Assembly (NCBI GenBank): GCA_913060475.1
Contig: CAJXSD010000004.1
Location: forward strand, 62,001 to 126,000
Source of the DNA: an uncultured Paracoccaceae bacterium
GTDB taxonomy: Bacteria; Pseudomonadota; Alphaproteobacteria; Rhodobacterales; Rhodobacteraceae
Length of the DNA stretch: 64,000 nt
Direction: 5' to 3'
Positions 46,668-55,816 of the stretch are shown here, piece after piece. Made by a program: the position numbers and the translations under genes. The notes under the pieces were generated by a model, which was not told the DNA's origin, did no database searches, and saw nothing but the letters and a program-made list of their open reading frames with translations. Position 1 is the stretch's first letter. Every line of letters begins with the position of its first letter.

Positions 46668-48086
46668 ATGTCAAAATCAGAATTCCGACCCTTTGAAACC
46701 CATTTAGAACAACAGGTTGCGCTGGATATCCTGCGGCAGGCGACCCATGGCGCAGATGACGGAGAGCTGTTTTTTGAACGCCGGTCCAGTGAAACGCTGA
46801 TGCTGGATGACCAACGGCTTAAGTCGGCAAATTATGATGCCAGCGAAGGATTCGGCCTGCGCGCTGTTTGTGGCGAAATTACAGGATATGCGCATTCGAC
46901 GGAAATCAGCGTCTCGGCCCTGAAACGGGCCCAGGACACGGTGCGACTGGCCGCGCGTGGATCGGCCGCACAAATGGCCCTGCCACCGGCCCGCACGAAT
47001 ACCAGTCTCTATGATGCCTTTGATCCCACGGCCGAGGTTGATTTCGCAACCAAGGTCGATGTTCTAAAGGAAATTGACGATTTTCTGCGCAGTTATGACA
47101 AACGTGTGGTCCAAGTGACCGCATCCATTGGCACCAGCTGCCAAGAGGTCACCATCCTAAGGCCCGAAGGCGGCATCTGGACCGATATACGCCCCATGGC
47201 CCGCGTAACCGTAGGTGTCATTGTCCAAGACAATGGCAAACGCGAAAGCGGGTCATGCGGTGGCGGTGGACGCTATGAATTGTCCGGGCAGATCGCACCC
47301 GAGGCCTGGAAACCCCAAGCGCTTGAGGCGCTGCGGATTGCCTTGGTCAATCTGGATGCCAAACCGGCACCCGCTGGCATCAAGGATATCGTTCTAGGCC
47401 CAGGCTGGCCCGGAATTTTACTGCACGAGGCTGTGGGCCATGGGCTAGAGGGGGATTTTAACCGCAAAGGGTCCAGCGCCTTTGCGGGATTGATGGGACA
47501 ACAGGTGGCCGCCAAGGGTGTCACCGTTGTAGACGATGGCACATTGCCCAATCGACGCGGGTCCATTTCCGTCGATGACGAAGGCACCCCATCGGCCCGC
47601 AATGTGCTGATCGACGATGGTGTGTTGGTTGGATACATGCAGGACCGCCAAAACGCCCGATTGATGGGGGTCGCCCCCACCGGCAATGGCCGCCGTGAAA
47701 GTTACGCACACGCCCCAATGCCCCGCATGACCAACACCATGATGCTGTCTGGGGATGCAACGGTTCAGGAATTATTGGGCGATCTGGCCGATGGGATCTA
47801 TGCCGTTGGGTTTGGCGGCGGTCAGGTGGATATTACCAATGGAAAATTCGTGTTTTCCTGTACCGAAGCCTATGAAGTCAAAAATGGCACCGTCGGCGCA
47901 CCACTAAAGGGCGCAACTCTGATCGGTGATGGGGCCACCGCGTTAAAACACATTCGCGGTTTAGGTAACGATATGGTGCTGGATCCTGGCATGGGGACCT
48001 GCGGCAAGGCGGGGCAATGGGTGCCCGTCGGTGTCGGCCAGCCCAGCGTTTTGATTGGGGGTCTGACGGTCGGTGGGTCAGCTTAA
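46668..48086 (+). CDS. tldD: Metalloprotease TldD
   Basis: Catalytic subunit of the TldD/TldE (PmbA) protease, which degrades unfolded peptides and processes some modified peptides. It is 472 aa. The zinc motif HExxxH is in ILLHEAVGHGLEGDF, and the late family blocks are GFGGGQVDITNGKFVFSC and DPGMGTCGKAGQWVPVGVGQ. It begins a plus-strand series with dprA and topA. TldE is not in the window. Confidence 0.96.
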   Translation: MSKSEFRPFETHLEQQVALDILRQATHGADDGELFFERRSSETLMLDDQRLKSANYDASEGFGLRAVCGEITGYAHSTEISVSALKRAQDTVRLAARGSAAQMALPPARTNTSLYDAFDPTAEVDFATKVDVLKEIDDFLRSYDKRVVQVTASIGTSCQEVTILRPEGGIWTDIRPMARVTVGVIVQDNGKRESGSCGGGGRYELSGQIAPEAWKPQALEALRIALVNLDAKPAPAGIKDIVLGPGWPGILLHEAVGHGLEGDFNRKGSSAFAGLMGQQVAAKGVTVVDDGTLPNRRGSISVDDEGTPSARNVLIDDGVLVGYMQDRQNARLMGVAPTGNGRRESYAHAPMPRMTNTMMLSGDATVQELLGDLADGIYAVGFGGGQVDITNGKFVFSCTEAYEVKNGTVGAPLKGATLIGDGATALKHIRGLGNDMVLDPGMGTCGKAGQWVPVGVGQPSVLIGGLTVGGSA

Positions 48087-48141
48087 TCCATAATTAACCA
48101 ATAATGGGTTAGGGTGATTCCTGTAAGCAGACGGAGTTGTG

Positions 48142-49284
48142 ATGACCGATTTATTTAGTTCTTCCGCTCACCCCCTAATCCCACCCACCCAGGAAGCGGA
48201 TCGGTTGGCATGGCTTCGTCTCTTACGATCCAGAAGGGTTGGCATTTCCACATTCTATAAATTAATGTCGGAACACGGATCCGCACAGGAATGCCTGCAC
48301 CATTTGCCTGAAATTGCCCGTGCTGCTGGCATTGATCAATATACTGTCTGTCCGAATGACGTGGCAGAACGCGAATTGCAATTGGGGCAGAAATATAATG
48401 CACATCTTATCTGTCGCGGTGCGCCTGATTACCCCGCATTATTAAATGACTTGCCCGATGCGCCGCCACTGTTTTGGGCGCGCGGCGATCTGACATTGTT
48501 CAATCGGCCCAGCCTGTCCATCGTCGGGGCGCGCAATGCGTCATCGCTGGGCATGCGAACCGCACGATTTTTGGCAACCGAATTGGGCGAACAGGGATAT
48601 GTGATCACCTCGGGCCTGGCCCGCGGGATCGACACGGCCGCGCATGGGGCCAGCTTGGGCACAGGAACCATTGCGGTTTTGGGCGGCGGGCTGGATGTGC
48701 CCTATCCCACCGAAAACACACAACTGATGCGATCCATCTGGGAACAGGGTATGTTACTATCTGAACAACCCTTTGGGACCCAGCCCAAGGCACGTCATTT
48801 CCCCATCCGCAACCGTATTATTTCCGGACTAAGCCGTGCGATCATCGTGATTGAGGCCGCGGCAAAATCTGGATCCTTGATCACCGCACGCAATGCATTG
48901 GATCAGGGGCGTGACGTGTTCGCCGTACCCGGTCATCCCTTTGATGCCCGCGCGTCAGGCTGTAACATGATGATCCGCGATGGGGCCACGTTGATCCGAC
49001 ATGCCGCAGACGTGATTGAGGCGCTAGCCCCCCTATCGGACACACCGCCTGTGTCGGAACCACCCCAACCCCAACCCGAACCCAAACGCAGTCTGCGCGA
49101 CACCGCCAAATTGCATACCACGTTGTTAAATCAACTGTCACCCACCCCAGTCAGCGAAGACCAAGTGATCCGCGATCTCGGGATCAGTGCCGCCCAAGCG
49201 GGCAGCCTGTTTATTGACATGGAAATCGAAGGGCACATCCAACGCATGCCCGGCGGATTGATTGCCTTGGCCGCAAAACACTGA
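48142..49284 (+). CDS. dprA: DNA-processing protein DprA
   Basis: Loads RecA on single-stranded DNA during natural transformation. It has 380 aa from the ATG at 48142, with CGGAG 8 bases ahead; a GTG one codon upstream is also possible. The Rossmann core is SIVGARNASSLGMRTARFLA, then VITSGLARGIDTAAHGASL and RFPIRNRIISGLS-like sequence. A Pro-rich linker near residues 300-320 leads to a C-terminal winged-helix domain. It lies between tldD and topA. Confidence 0.95.
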   Translation: MTDLFSSSAHPLIPPTQEADRLAWLRLLRSRRVGISTFYKLMSEHGSAQECLHHLPEIARAAGIDQYTVCPNDVAERELQLGQKYNAHLICRGAPDYPALLNDLPDAPPLFWARGDLTLFNRPSLSIVGARNASSLGMRTARFLATELGEQGYVITSGLARGIDTAAHGASLGTGTIAVLGGGLDVPYPTENTQLMRSIWEQGMLLSEQPFGTQPKARHFPIRNRIISGLSRAIIVIEAAAKSGSLITARNALDQGRDVFAVPGHPFDARASGCNMMIRDGATLIRHAADVIEALAPLSDTPPVSEPPQPQPEPKRSLRDTAKLHTTLLNQLSPTPVSEDQVIRDLGISAAQAGSLFIDMEIEGHIQRMPGGLIALAAKH

Positions 49285-49292
49285 CCTGTCCA

Positions 49293-49332
49293 ATTTGATA
49301 GATTTTTCGATTTGATAAAACGGGCATTGACA
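49293..49332 (+). promoter_or_regulatory. Possible topA promoter region with a direct repeat
   Basis: ATTTGATA occurs at 49293-49300 and again at 49310-49317. TTGACA, a perfect -35 hexamer, lies at 49327-49332, 65 bases ahead of the topA ATG. The matching -10 is poor (CATGTT at 49351). Confidence 0.3.
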
Positions 49333-49396
49333 AACCATCCGCTGACTCGGCATGTTCCGCCGCCATAGAGCTCGGTCCGAGTCGAAAGGAATTGGA

Positions 49397-51955
49397 ATGC
49401 CTGTTGTTGTCGTAGAATCCCCAGCTAAAGCTAAGACCATTAACAAATATTTGGGGTCCGACTATATCGTTTTGGCGTCCTATGGGCACGTGCGTGACCT
49501 GCCTGCAAAAAACGGATCCGTTGACCCTGACAATGAATTTGAAATGCTGTGGGAGGTCGGAAACGACAGCAAAAAGCACGTCAAAGCTATCGCAGATGCG
49601 TTGAAAGACGACGACACCTTGATCCTGGCCACCGACCCCGACCGCGAAGGTGAAGCGATCAGTTGGCACCTAGAGGAAACCCTGCGCAAACGCCGCGCCA
49701 TCAAGAAAGACACAGCCGTCAGCCGCGTTGTGTTCAATGCAATCACCAAATCCGCCGTGACCGAGGCAATGAAAAACCCGCGCGACGTGGATGCCCCCTT
49801 GGTTCATGCCTATCTGGCACGACGCGCCTTGGATTATTTGGTGGGCTTTAACCTGTCGCCCGTTTTGTGGCGTAAATTGCCAGGGGCGCGGTCTGCGGGA
49901 CGGGTGCAATCCGTTTGCCTGCGCCTGATCGTCGAACGCGAAATGGAAATCGAGGCGTTTCGCGCACAAGAATACTGGTCCGTCAAGGCCCTGCTTGGGT
50001 CCAAGCGCGGACAAGAGTTCGAGGCCCGTTTGGTCAGCCTAGCTGGCAAGAAACTGGACAAACACGACCTGAAAAACGAAACGCAGGCCGATCTGGCCGT
50101 TCAGGCCATTCGCAGCCGCGATTTGACCATTCATTCGGTCGAGGCCAAGCCGGCATCACGCAACCCATCCGCGCCCTTTATGACATCGACCCTACAGCAA
50201 GAGGCCAGCCGCAAATTCGGCTTTGGCGCGCGCCAAACCATGTCGGCGGCACAACGCCTGTATGAGGCAGGGCACATCACCTATATGCGGACAGACGGCA
50301 TCGACATGGCGCCCGAGGCAGTCATGGCCACGCGGGATGCGATCAAAAACCGCTATGGCGAAGACTATGTCCCGAAATCGCCGCGCATGTATAAAAACAA
50401 GGCGAAGAACGCCCAAGAGGCCCACGAATGTATTCGCCCCACAGACATGACCAAGGATGCGGGCGCACTGAAAATCAGCGATGCCGACCAACGCAAACTG
50501 TATGATTTGATCTGGAAACGCACCATCGCCTGCCAGATGGAGGCCGCGCGCCTGGAACGGACCACCGCCGAAATCGGATCTGCCGATGGCCAGGTTGGTT
50601 TGCGGGCCACCGGTCAGGTTGTGTTATTCGATGGTTTCCTGCGCGTCTACGAAGAGGGCCGCGACGATTCCGTGTTGGATGATGACGACAAACGCCTGCC
50701 CCAATTGATGCAGGGCGAAGGTGTTGCGAAAAACGCCGTCATCCCTGAACAACATTTCACCCAAGCCCCACCACGCTATACCGAGGCCACGTTGGTCAAA
50801 CGGATGGAAGAGTTGGGCATCGGGCGTCCATCGACCTATGCGTCGATCGTCTCGACGATCCAAGAACGCGAATATGTCCGCAAAGAACAAAACCGCCTGT
50901 TCCCCGAGGATAAAGGCCGCATTGTGACGATCTTTTTGCTGAATTTCTTTAAGCGCTATGTTGAATATGATTTCACCGCAGGGCTTGAGGATCAGCTGGA
51001 TCACATCAGCGCAGGCGAACAGGATTATAAAGAGGTCCTGCATAAATTCTGGCGTGATTTTTCGGCGGCGATTTCGGAAACATCCGAATTGCGGATTACC
51101 GAGGTCTTGGATGTCTTGGACGATGCGCTGGCCCCGCAGCTCTATCCTCCGCGCGAAGACGGCAGTGACCCGCGGATTTGCCCACAGTGCGGGAACGGGC
51201 AGTTACACCTGAAATCATCACGCACCGGCGGTTTCGTTGGATGTGGGAATTATCCTGAATGTACCTTTACACGGCCCTTATCGGGGGATGCCGATGATAA
51301 TGGTGATATGGTTCTGGGCGAAGATAACGGTGACGTTATCACCGTGAAATCTGGCCGCTTTGGCCCCTATGTTCAACGTGGCGAGGCCACGAAAGATGCA
51401 CCCAAACCGCCCCGCGCCAGCCTGCCCAAGGGGTGGACCAAGGGCGATATGGATCTGGAGAAAGCGTTGCAGCTGCTGAACCTGCCCCGCGAAATCGGCC
51501 CCCACCCCGAAGATGGCGTCATGATCGAGGCAGGCCTTGGTCGCTATGGTCCGTTTATCAAACACGGGTCCACCTATGCCAACATCAAGGACGTGGACGA
51601 AGTGTTCACAATCGGCATGAACCGCGCGATGGAGGAATTGGCGAAAAAGGCAGCCCGCGGCGGCGGAACCCGTGCGGCAGCAACACCGTTAAAAGAATTG
51701 GGCGAACACCCGACAGATGGCGGCCCTGTCAATGTTATGGATGGTCGTTATGGTCCTTATATCAAGTTCGGGAAAATAAACGCGACCCTGCCCAAGGACG
51801 TTGATCCCAAGGATGTGACTATGGACATGGCCGTCGAATTAATCGCCGCCAAAGCCGCCAAAGCGCCCAAGAAAAAGGCCGCCCCCAAGAAGGCCGCAGC
51901 CAAAAAAACAACGGCCAAAAAAACCACAGACAAGAAAACGGCACAAGACAAATAA
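49397..51955 (+). CDS. topA: DNA topoisomerase I
   Basis: Type IA topoisomerase that relaxes negative supercoils. It has 852 aa from the ATG at 49397 (AAAGGA upstream). The toprim domain has VVVVESPAKAK and the metal motif DPDREGEAISWH (residues 80-91). The catalytic tyrosine is Tyr296 in ITYMRTDG. A C-terminal zinc ribbon (CPQCGNGQLHL...CGNYPEC) is followed by topoisomerase C-terminal repeats and a Lys/Ala-rich tail that probably contacts DNA. A strong terminator follows. Confidence 0.97.
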   Translation: MPVVVVESPAKAKTINKYLGSDYIVLASYGHVRDLPAKNGSVDPDNEFEMLWEVGNDSKKHVKAIADALKDDDTLILATDPDREGEAISWHLEETLRKRRAIKKDTAVSRVVFNAITKSAVTEAMKNPRDVDAPLVHAYLARRALDYLVGFNLSPVLWRKLPGARSAGRVQSVCLRLIVEREMEIEAFRAQEYWSVKALLGSKRGQEFEARLVSLAGKKLDKHDLKNETQADLAVQAIRSRDLTIHSVEAKPASRNPSAPFMTSTLQQEASRKFGFGARQTMSAAQRLYEAGHITYMRTDGIDMAPEAVMATRDAIKNRYGEDYVPKSPRMYKNKAKNAQEAHECIRPTDMTKDAGALKISDADQRKLYDLIWKRTIACQMEAARLERTTAEIGSADGQVGLRATGQVVLFDGFLRVYEEGRDDSVLDDDDKRLPQLMQGEGVAKNAVIPEQHFTQAPPRYTEATLVKRMEELGIGRPSTYASIVSTIQEREYVRKEQNRLFPEDKGRIVTIFLLNFFKRYVEYDFTAGLEDQLDHISAGEQDYKEVLHKFWRDFSAAISETSELRITEVLDVLDDALAPQLYPPREDGSDPRICPQCGNGQLHLKSSRTGGFVGCGNYPECTFTRPLSGDADDNGDMVLGEDNGDVITVKSGRFGPYVQRGEATKDAPKPPRASLPKGWTKGDMDLEKALQLLNLPREIGPHPEDGVMIEAGLGRYGPFIKHGSTYANIKDVDEVFTIGMNRAMEELAKKAARGGGTRAAATPLKELGEHPTDGGPVNVMDGRYGPYIKFGKINATLPKDVDPKDVTMDMAVELIAAKAAKAPKKKAAPKKAAAKKTTAKKTTDKKTAQDK

Positions 51956-51983
51956 TCCTGTTCATTTTCAATGATTGGTGAAT

Positions 51984-52013
51984 AATCTGCCCCATCGGAT
52001 GGGGCAGATTTTT
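51984..52013 (+). terminator. Rho-independent terminator of topA
   Basis: AATCTGCCCCAT (51984-51995) pairs perfectly with ATGGGGCAGATT (51999-52010) around a 3-base loop. T residues follow. It starts 28 bases after the topA stop. Confidence 0.9.
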
Positions 52014-52029
52014 ACAGGCTGGGCATAAA

Positions 52030-52872
52030 ATAGATATCACAATCTTTACCGCAGTTTTATTGGCCGCGGTTTTGCATTCCTGTTGGAATGCGCTGGTTAA
52101 ATCCGGGGCCGATAAACAATCGGCGGTCGTGGCCGTGATGTTTGGTCATGTTCCTGCGTCATTGATCTGCCTTGCCTTTGTTGGGCTGCCATCCCCAGAT
52201 GTTTGGCATTTGGTCGCACTCAGCGCGTGTTTCCATTTGGCCTATCCGATGTCCCTGCAAAAGGCGTATCAAACAGGTGATTTAGGTCAGGTCTATCCAA
52301 TCGCGCGGGGCACAGCCCCATTATTGGTGACGTTGATCAGTGTTTTTGCACTTGGGACAACATTCACGGGGACCCAGTATTTGGCGGTCTTTTTGATGAT
52401 TGCGGGCATCCTTAGCCTGGGGGTATCCCACCGTCATAAAACCCCGGACAGCAACCGCGCGACAGTCTGGGCGATGCTGACAGGGTGTTTTATTGCCGGA
52501 TATTCCATGGTCGATGGACTGGGCGCACAAATCTCTGGCAACCCTTTGGGATTTTTTTCAGCGTCGTGTTTGATATCGGCCAGCGTGTTTTTCATCCACG
52601 CATTGATCTGGCGGCGGCGTAATATAACCGATGTCGCAGGCCCCACGATGAAATCCTTTGCGCTTGGGGGGACGGCATCCTATGCGGCCTATATCATTGT
52701 GGTCTGGGCCTTTTCGCAGGCGCCCATTGCGCTGGTCACGGCCCTGCGCGAAACCAGCATGATTGTGGCATTGTTAATTGGCATTGTGTTTTTTCGCGAA
52801 CCAGTGACCCGGGCGAAAATCATTGCGGTTTGCGTCACGCTGTGCGGTGTCATTATCCTGCGGGTGGCATAG
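52030..52872 (+). CDS. EamA/DMT family transporter (non-canonical start)
   Basis: Membrane protein of the drug/metabolite transporter superfamily with about ten hydrophobic segments in two EamA repeats. HSCWNALVKSGADKQ near the start and the late APIALVTALRETSMIVALLIG are typical. Homology-like sequence begins before any ATG, with IDITIFTAVLLAAVLH. The natural start position is an ATA codon at 52030. The first accepted start codon is a TTG at 52060, inside the first helix and without a ribosome site. The substrate is unknown. Confidence 0.8.
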   Translation: MDITIFTAVLLAAVLHSCWNALVKSGADKQSAVVAVMFGHVPASLICLAFVGLPSPDVWHLVALSACFHLAYPMSLQKAYQTGDLGQVYPIARGTAPLLVTLISVFALGTTFTGTQYLAVFLMIAGILSLGVSHRHKTPDSNRATVWAMLTGCFIAGYSMVDGLGAQISGNPLGFFSASCLISASVFFIHALIWRRRNITDVAGPTMKSFALGGTASYAAYIIVVWAFSQAPIALVTALRETSMIVALLIGIVFFREPVTRAKIIAVCVTLCGVIILRVA

Positions 52873-52896
52873 GCACATTCGGCCCCCAATTTCGAC

Positions 52897-52914
52897 CACT
52901 GTGAATTGACAGTG
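52897..52914. promoter_or_regulatory. Inverted repeat upstream of scoA
   Basis: CACTGT-GAATTG-ACAGTG has six-base perfect arms and lies 53 bases ahead of the scoA ATG. It overlaps a TTGACA hexamer (52906-52911) that could be a -35 element. An operator role is inferred. Confidence 0.35.
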
Positions 52915-52966
52915 CCCGTCAATCACGCCACAAGTGTGCCAGTTAAAATTACAAGGAACGGTCACC

Positions 52967-53665
52967 ATGAAGAAAGTATATGGTTCCGCAGCCCAAGCCC
53001 TAGACGGTATTTTATTCGATGGCATGTTCATCGCGTCGGGTGGATTTGGATTGTGCGGCATTCCAGAACTGTTGTTGCAAGCCATCAAAGAGGCAGGCAC
53101 CAAAGACCTGACATTTGCATCCAACAACGCAGGCGTCGATGATTTCGGCATCGGCATTTTGTTGCAAACCCGTCAGGTGAAAAAAATGATTTCATCCTAT
53201 GTGGGGGAAAACGCCGAATTTATGCGGCAATATCTATCGGGTGAACTGGAATTGGAATTCAATCCCCAAGGCACCTTGGCCGAACGCATGCGGGCCGGGG
53301 GTGCGGGGATCCCTGGGTTTTACACCAAAACAGGCGTTGGCACCGTGATCGCCGAGGGCAAAGAGCACAAAGATTTCAATGGTGAAACCTATATCATGGA
53401 AACGGGTCTGTTTGCCGATCTGTCCATCGTCAAAGCGTGGAAAGCGGATGAAACGGGCAACCTGATTTTCCGCAAAACCGCCCGCAACTTTAACCCACCG
53501 GCGGCGATGTGTGGCAAAATCTGCGTGGCCGAGGTCGAAGAGATTGTTCCAACCGGATCACTGGACCCCGACCATATCCATCTGCCCGGCATCTATGTGC
53601 ATCGCATCGTTCAGGGTGACCATGAAAAACGCATCGAACAGCGCACCACGCGCCCCGCGGCATAA
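52967..53665 (+). CDS. scoA: 3-oxoacid CoA-transferase subunit A
   Basis: First subunit of succinyl-CoA:acetoacetate CoA transferase, which activates acetoacetate. It has 232 aa from the ATG at 52967 (AAGGAA 7 bases ahead). The family motif GGFGLCGIPELL is near residue 25, and later FNPQGTLAERMRAGGAGIPGFYT. It pairs with subunit B 12 bases downstream. Acetoacetate could come from the HMG-CoA lyase encoded in this window. Confidence 0.95.
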   Translation: MKKVYGSAAQALDGILFDGMFIASGGFGLCGIPELLLQAIKEAGTKDLTFASNNAGVDDFGIGILLQTRQVKKMISSYVGENAEFMRQYLSGELELEFNPQGTLAERMRAGGAGIPGFYTKTGVGTVIAEGKEHKDFNGETYIMETGLFADLSIVKAWKADETGNLIFRKTARNFNPPAAMCGKICVAEVEEIVPTGSLDPDHIHLPGIYVHRIVQGDHEKRIEQRTTRPAA

Positions 53666-53677
53666 GGAGATTTGAGA

Positions 53678-54307
53678 ATGGCATGGGATCGTAATCAAAT
53701 GGCCGCCCGCGCGGCATTGGAATTAGAGGATGGATGGTACGTCAATCTGGGCATTGGCATTCCCACCTTGGTGTCAAATTATATCCCCGACGGTATCGAA
53801 GTGACGCTGCAATCTGAAAACGGGATGTTGGGCATGGGCCCCTTTCCGGTTGAGGGTTCCGAGGATGCAGACCTGATCAACGCAGGCAAACAAACCATTA
53901 CCGAACTGCCCCAGACCGCCTATTTCGACAGCGCGACATCATTCGGAATGATCCGTGGTGGCAAAATTGCCATGGCCATTCTGGGCGCGATGGAGGTGTC
54001 TGAAACCGGCGATCTGGCAAACTGGATGATCCCCGGAAAATTGGTCAAGGGCATGGGCGGTGCAATGGATTTGGTGGCCGGTGTCGGACGCGTGGTTGTG
54101 GTGATGGACCACACCAACAAACATGGCGACAGCAAGGTTTTGCGCGAATGCACCCTGCCCCTGACAGGCAAAGGCGTGGTTAACCGCATCATCACAAACC
54201 TAGGCGTTCTGGACGTGGTCGAGGGCGGTTTGAAAATCGTCGAATGCGCGGACGGGGTCAGCGAACAGGACCTGCGCGATGCCACACAGGCGACGATTGT
54301 TGCCTAA
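53678..54307 (+). CDS. scoB: 3-oxoacid CoA-transferase subunit B
   Basis: Second subunit of the CoA transferase, 209 aa. The start at 53678 ([13 protein letters not shown]) has AAGGAGA upstream. The catalytic glutamate is Glu47 in [14 protein letters not shown]. The conserved [12 protein letters not shown] block lies near 125. It forms the alpha-beta pair with scoA. The stop abuts the convergent lytic transglycosylase stop. Confidence 0.95.
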   Translation: MAWDRNQMAARAALELEDGWYVNLGIGIPTLVSNYIPDGIEVTLQSENGMLGMGPFPVEGSEDADLINAGKQTITELPQTAYFDSATSFGMIRGGKIAMAILGAMEVSETGDLANWMIPGKLVKGMGGAMDLVAGVGRVVVVMDHTNKHGDSKVLRECTLPLTGKGVVNRIITNLGVLDVVEGGLKIVECADGVSEQDLRDATQATIVA

Positions 54308-55114
54308 CTATTGCCCATCGGGCAATTGAAACACACAGCCGTCGGTCACCAGGATCGGCGGCGTTTTACATAGCATCCGCGCAATGGAATAGGCCGCCAG
54401 AACCTTGGGGACATAATTGCGGGTTTCGGCATAATCGGGCACCCCACCGGATTGAATGACGGCATTTTCACCGGCATTATAGCCTGCCAACATCAAAATC
54501 GGGTCGCCCTGGAATTTATCCAACAACCACGCCAGATATCTGGCCCCCGCCGTCACATTTTGCAGGGGATCAAAGGGGTCCGCCACCCCAAACCGGTCCG
54601 CCGTTGCGGGAATTAACTGCATCAACCCTTGGGCCGCGGCGGGGCTGATGGCATCGGATTTACCGCGGCTTTCGACCCACATCACGGCCGCGACCAACGC
54701 AGGCGACATGTTGCTGATACCCGATGACATCAATATCTGGGGGTTCCAACGCTGCACCATGTCCTGAATATCCTGGGCCGTTGGTACGATCGATTGCGGT
54801 GCACGCGCCTGAATGATGCGCAACGCTGCGTCCAGATCACTGGCGGCGAAACCGTCACGCCCGCGTGGGGGAATTTCCCCCCAAAACCATGCAGCATGTG
54901 CACCGGCGTCAGGCTGGGGATCGGGGGACGGTTCGGGAACGGTTGATGCCTCTGGCGGGGCGACAGGTTCGATAAACACGGTAATCCGCTTGGTCGTATT
55001 GGCAGGCGGGGGTTTGCCAAATTTCGGTTTGATGTCATTTTGCTGGGCCAAGCCCCCCGTGACGCTAAACGCCACGACACAGGCTGCCACCGCGAATCTG
55101 TTGAAAATGATCAA
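54308..55114 (-). CDS. Lytic transglycosylase domain protein (SLT family)
   Basis: Periplasmic murein lytic transglycosylase. The SLT fold includes the catalytic glutamate in VMWVESRGKSDAIS, AAQGLMQLIPATADRFG and MLAGYNAGENAV. I place the start at a TTG (55114) that gives the signal peptide LIIFNRFAVAACVVAFSVTG and has GGGGTGG just upstream. A GTG at 55207 would add 31 residues before it. A Pro-rich linker precedes the domain. Its neighbourhood to the Tad operon suggests, without proving, wall remodelling for pilus assembly. Confidence 0.88.
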   Translation of the reverse strand: MIIFNRFAVAACVVAFSVTGGLAQQNDIKPKFGKPPPANTTKRITVFIEPVAPPEASTVPEPSPDPQPDAGAHAAWFWGEIPPRGRDGFAASDLDAALRIIQARAPQSIVPTAQDIQDMVQRWNPQILMSSGISNMSPALVAAVMWVESRGKSDAISPAAAQGLMQLIPATADRFGVADPFDPLQNVTAGARYLAWLLDKFQGDPILMLAGYNAGENAVIQSGGVPDYAETRNYVPKVLAAYSIARMLCKTPPILVTDGCVFQLPDGQ

Positions 55115-55415
55115 ATTCCACCCCTTTTGTCCGGCTATGTCGGTGAATTTGACAGTGTTTTGCCACAAAATCCACCTTGGACATGCATAACTTAGGCGCA
55201 AAAGCACATTTTTTGCCTTTGATCACCGTAGCTTATGCAAATTTGTATACATTTTCCCATATTTATATCCTTTCGACCATAGATTAACCCCTTTGCGTCA
55301 AATTTGTGCCTTAATCTCTGGCGATAAGGAGACCACGCCAAGCAGCGCGGCCATCCAAACACGGGTGGGGGGAGTTGCGACGAGCACATCGAAGCTTATT
55401 ATTTGGAGAACTAAA
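55115..55415. other. Intergenic region between the lytic transglycosylase and flp genes
   Basis: 301 bases between divergent genes with no supportable ORF or RNA gene. The middle is AT-rich (around 55235-55290) and presumably carries both promoters. No clear -35/-10 pair was found. The flp ribosome site TTGGAGAA lies at its right end. Confidence 0.5.
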
Positions 55416-55616
55416 ATGCTGAACATGATCAAAAATTTTGCAAAAGACGAATCCGGTGCGGTAACAATCGACTGGGTTATCCTGACAGCCGGCGTTGTTG
55501 TATTGGCCATCACATCCTACAACATCATCAAAGGTGTGACATCTGATCTGGCGAATGAAACCAAGGCTGAAGTTGATGGCTTCAACGATTGTTTGTTCCA
55601 AAACACATGTAACTAA
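55416..55616 (+). CDS. flp: Flp family type IVb pilin
   Basis: Major pilin of the Tad/Flp system, 66 aa, from the ATG at 55416. The basic leader MLNMIKNFAKDESG is followed by the processing site G-AVTIDWV and a hydrophobic helix (ILTAGVVVLAITSYNII). In most Flp pilins positions 5-6 after the cleaved Gly are Glu-Tyr; here they are Asp-Trp. Two Cys lie near the C-terminus. It is followed by a terminator, which would give it higher expression than the downstream cpa genes. Confidence 0.85.
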   Translation: MLNMIKNFAKDESGAVTIDWVILTAGVVVLAITSYNIIKGVTSDLANETKAEVDGFNDCLFQNTCN

Positions 55617-55658
55617 TCAACAAGCAGTTTAAGACACGCTTGATGATAGAAATGTCCT

Positions 55659-55688
55659 ACTCGGCGCCATTGGCGCCGAGTCTTGTTT
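55659..55688 (+). terminator. Terminator between flp and cpaB
   Basis: ACTCGGCGCC (55659-55668) pairs perfectly with GGCGCCGAGT (55672-55681) around ATT. CTTGTTT follows. It separates the pilin gene from the machinery genes. Confidence 0.8.
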
Positions 55689-55755
55689 CAGAGGCAGGCT
55701 TTCCCGTTTGTGTTGATTTTCGCCCCTAAAACACACCTAATTCTTGCGCAATCAA

Positions 55756-55797
55756 ATCGCATTGCGATAGTGTAGGGTGACACACCATCCTGTCACC
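55756..55797. promoter_or_regulatory. Two inverted repeats in the cpaB leader
   Basis: ATCGCA-T-TGCGAT (55756-55768) is followed by GGTGACA-8 bases-TGTCACC (55776-55797). Both lie within 61 bases of the cpaB ATG. They may be operators for a regulator of pilus genes. No known consensus is claimed. Confidence 0.45.
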
Positions 55798-55816
55798 GCT
55801 GTTGAAAGGTTCAAAC

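Noticed and set aside
51840-51955. Lys/Ala repeats at the topA end as a frameshift or low-complexity artefact
   Set aside because: Lys/Ala-rich tails are usual in alphaproteobacterial TopA, and the frame stays open to a normal stop before a terminator.
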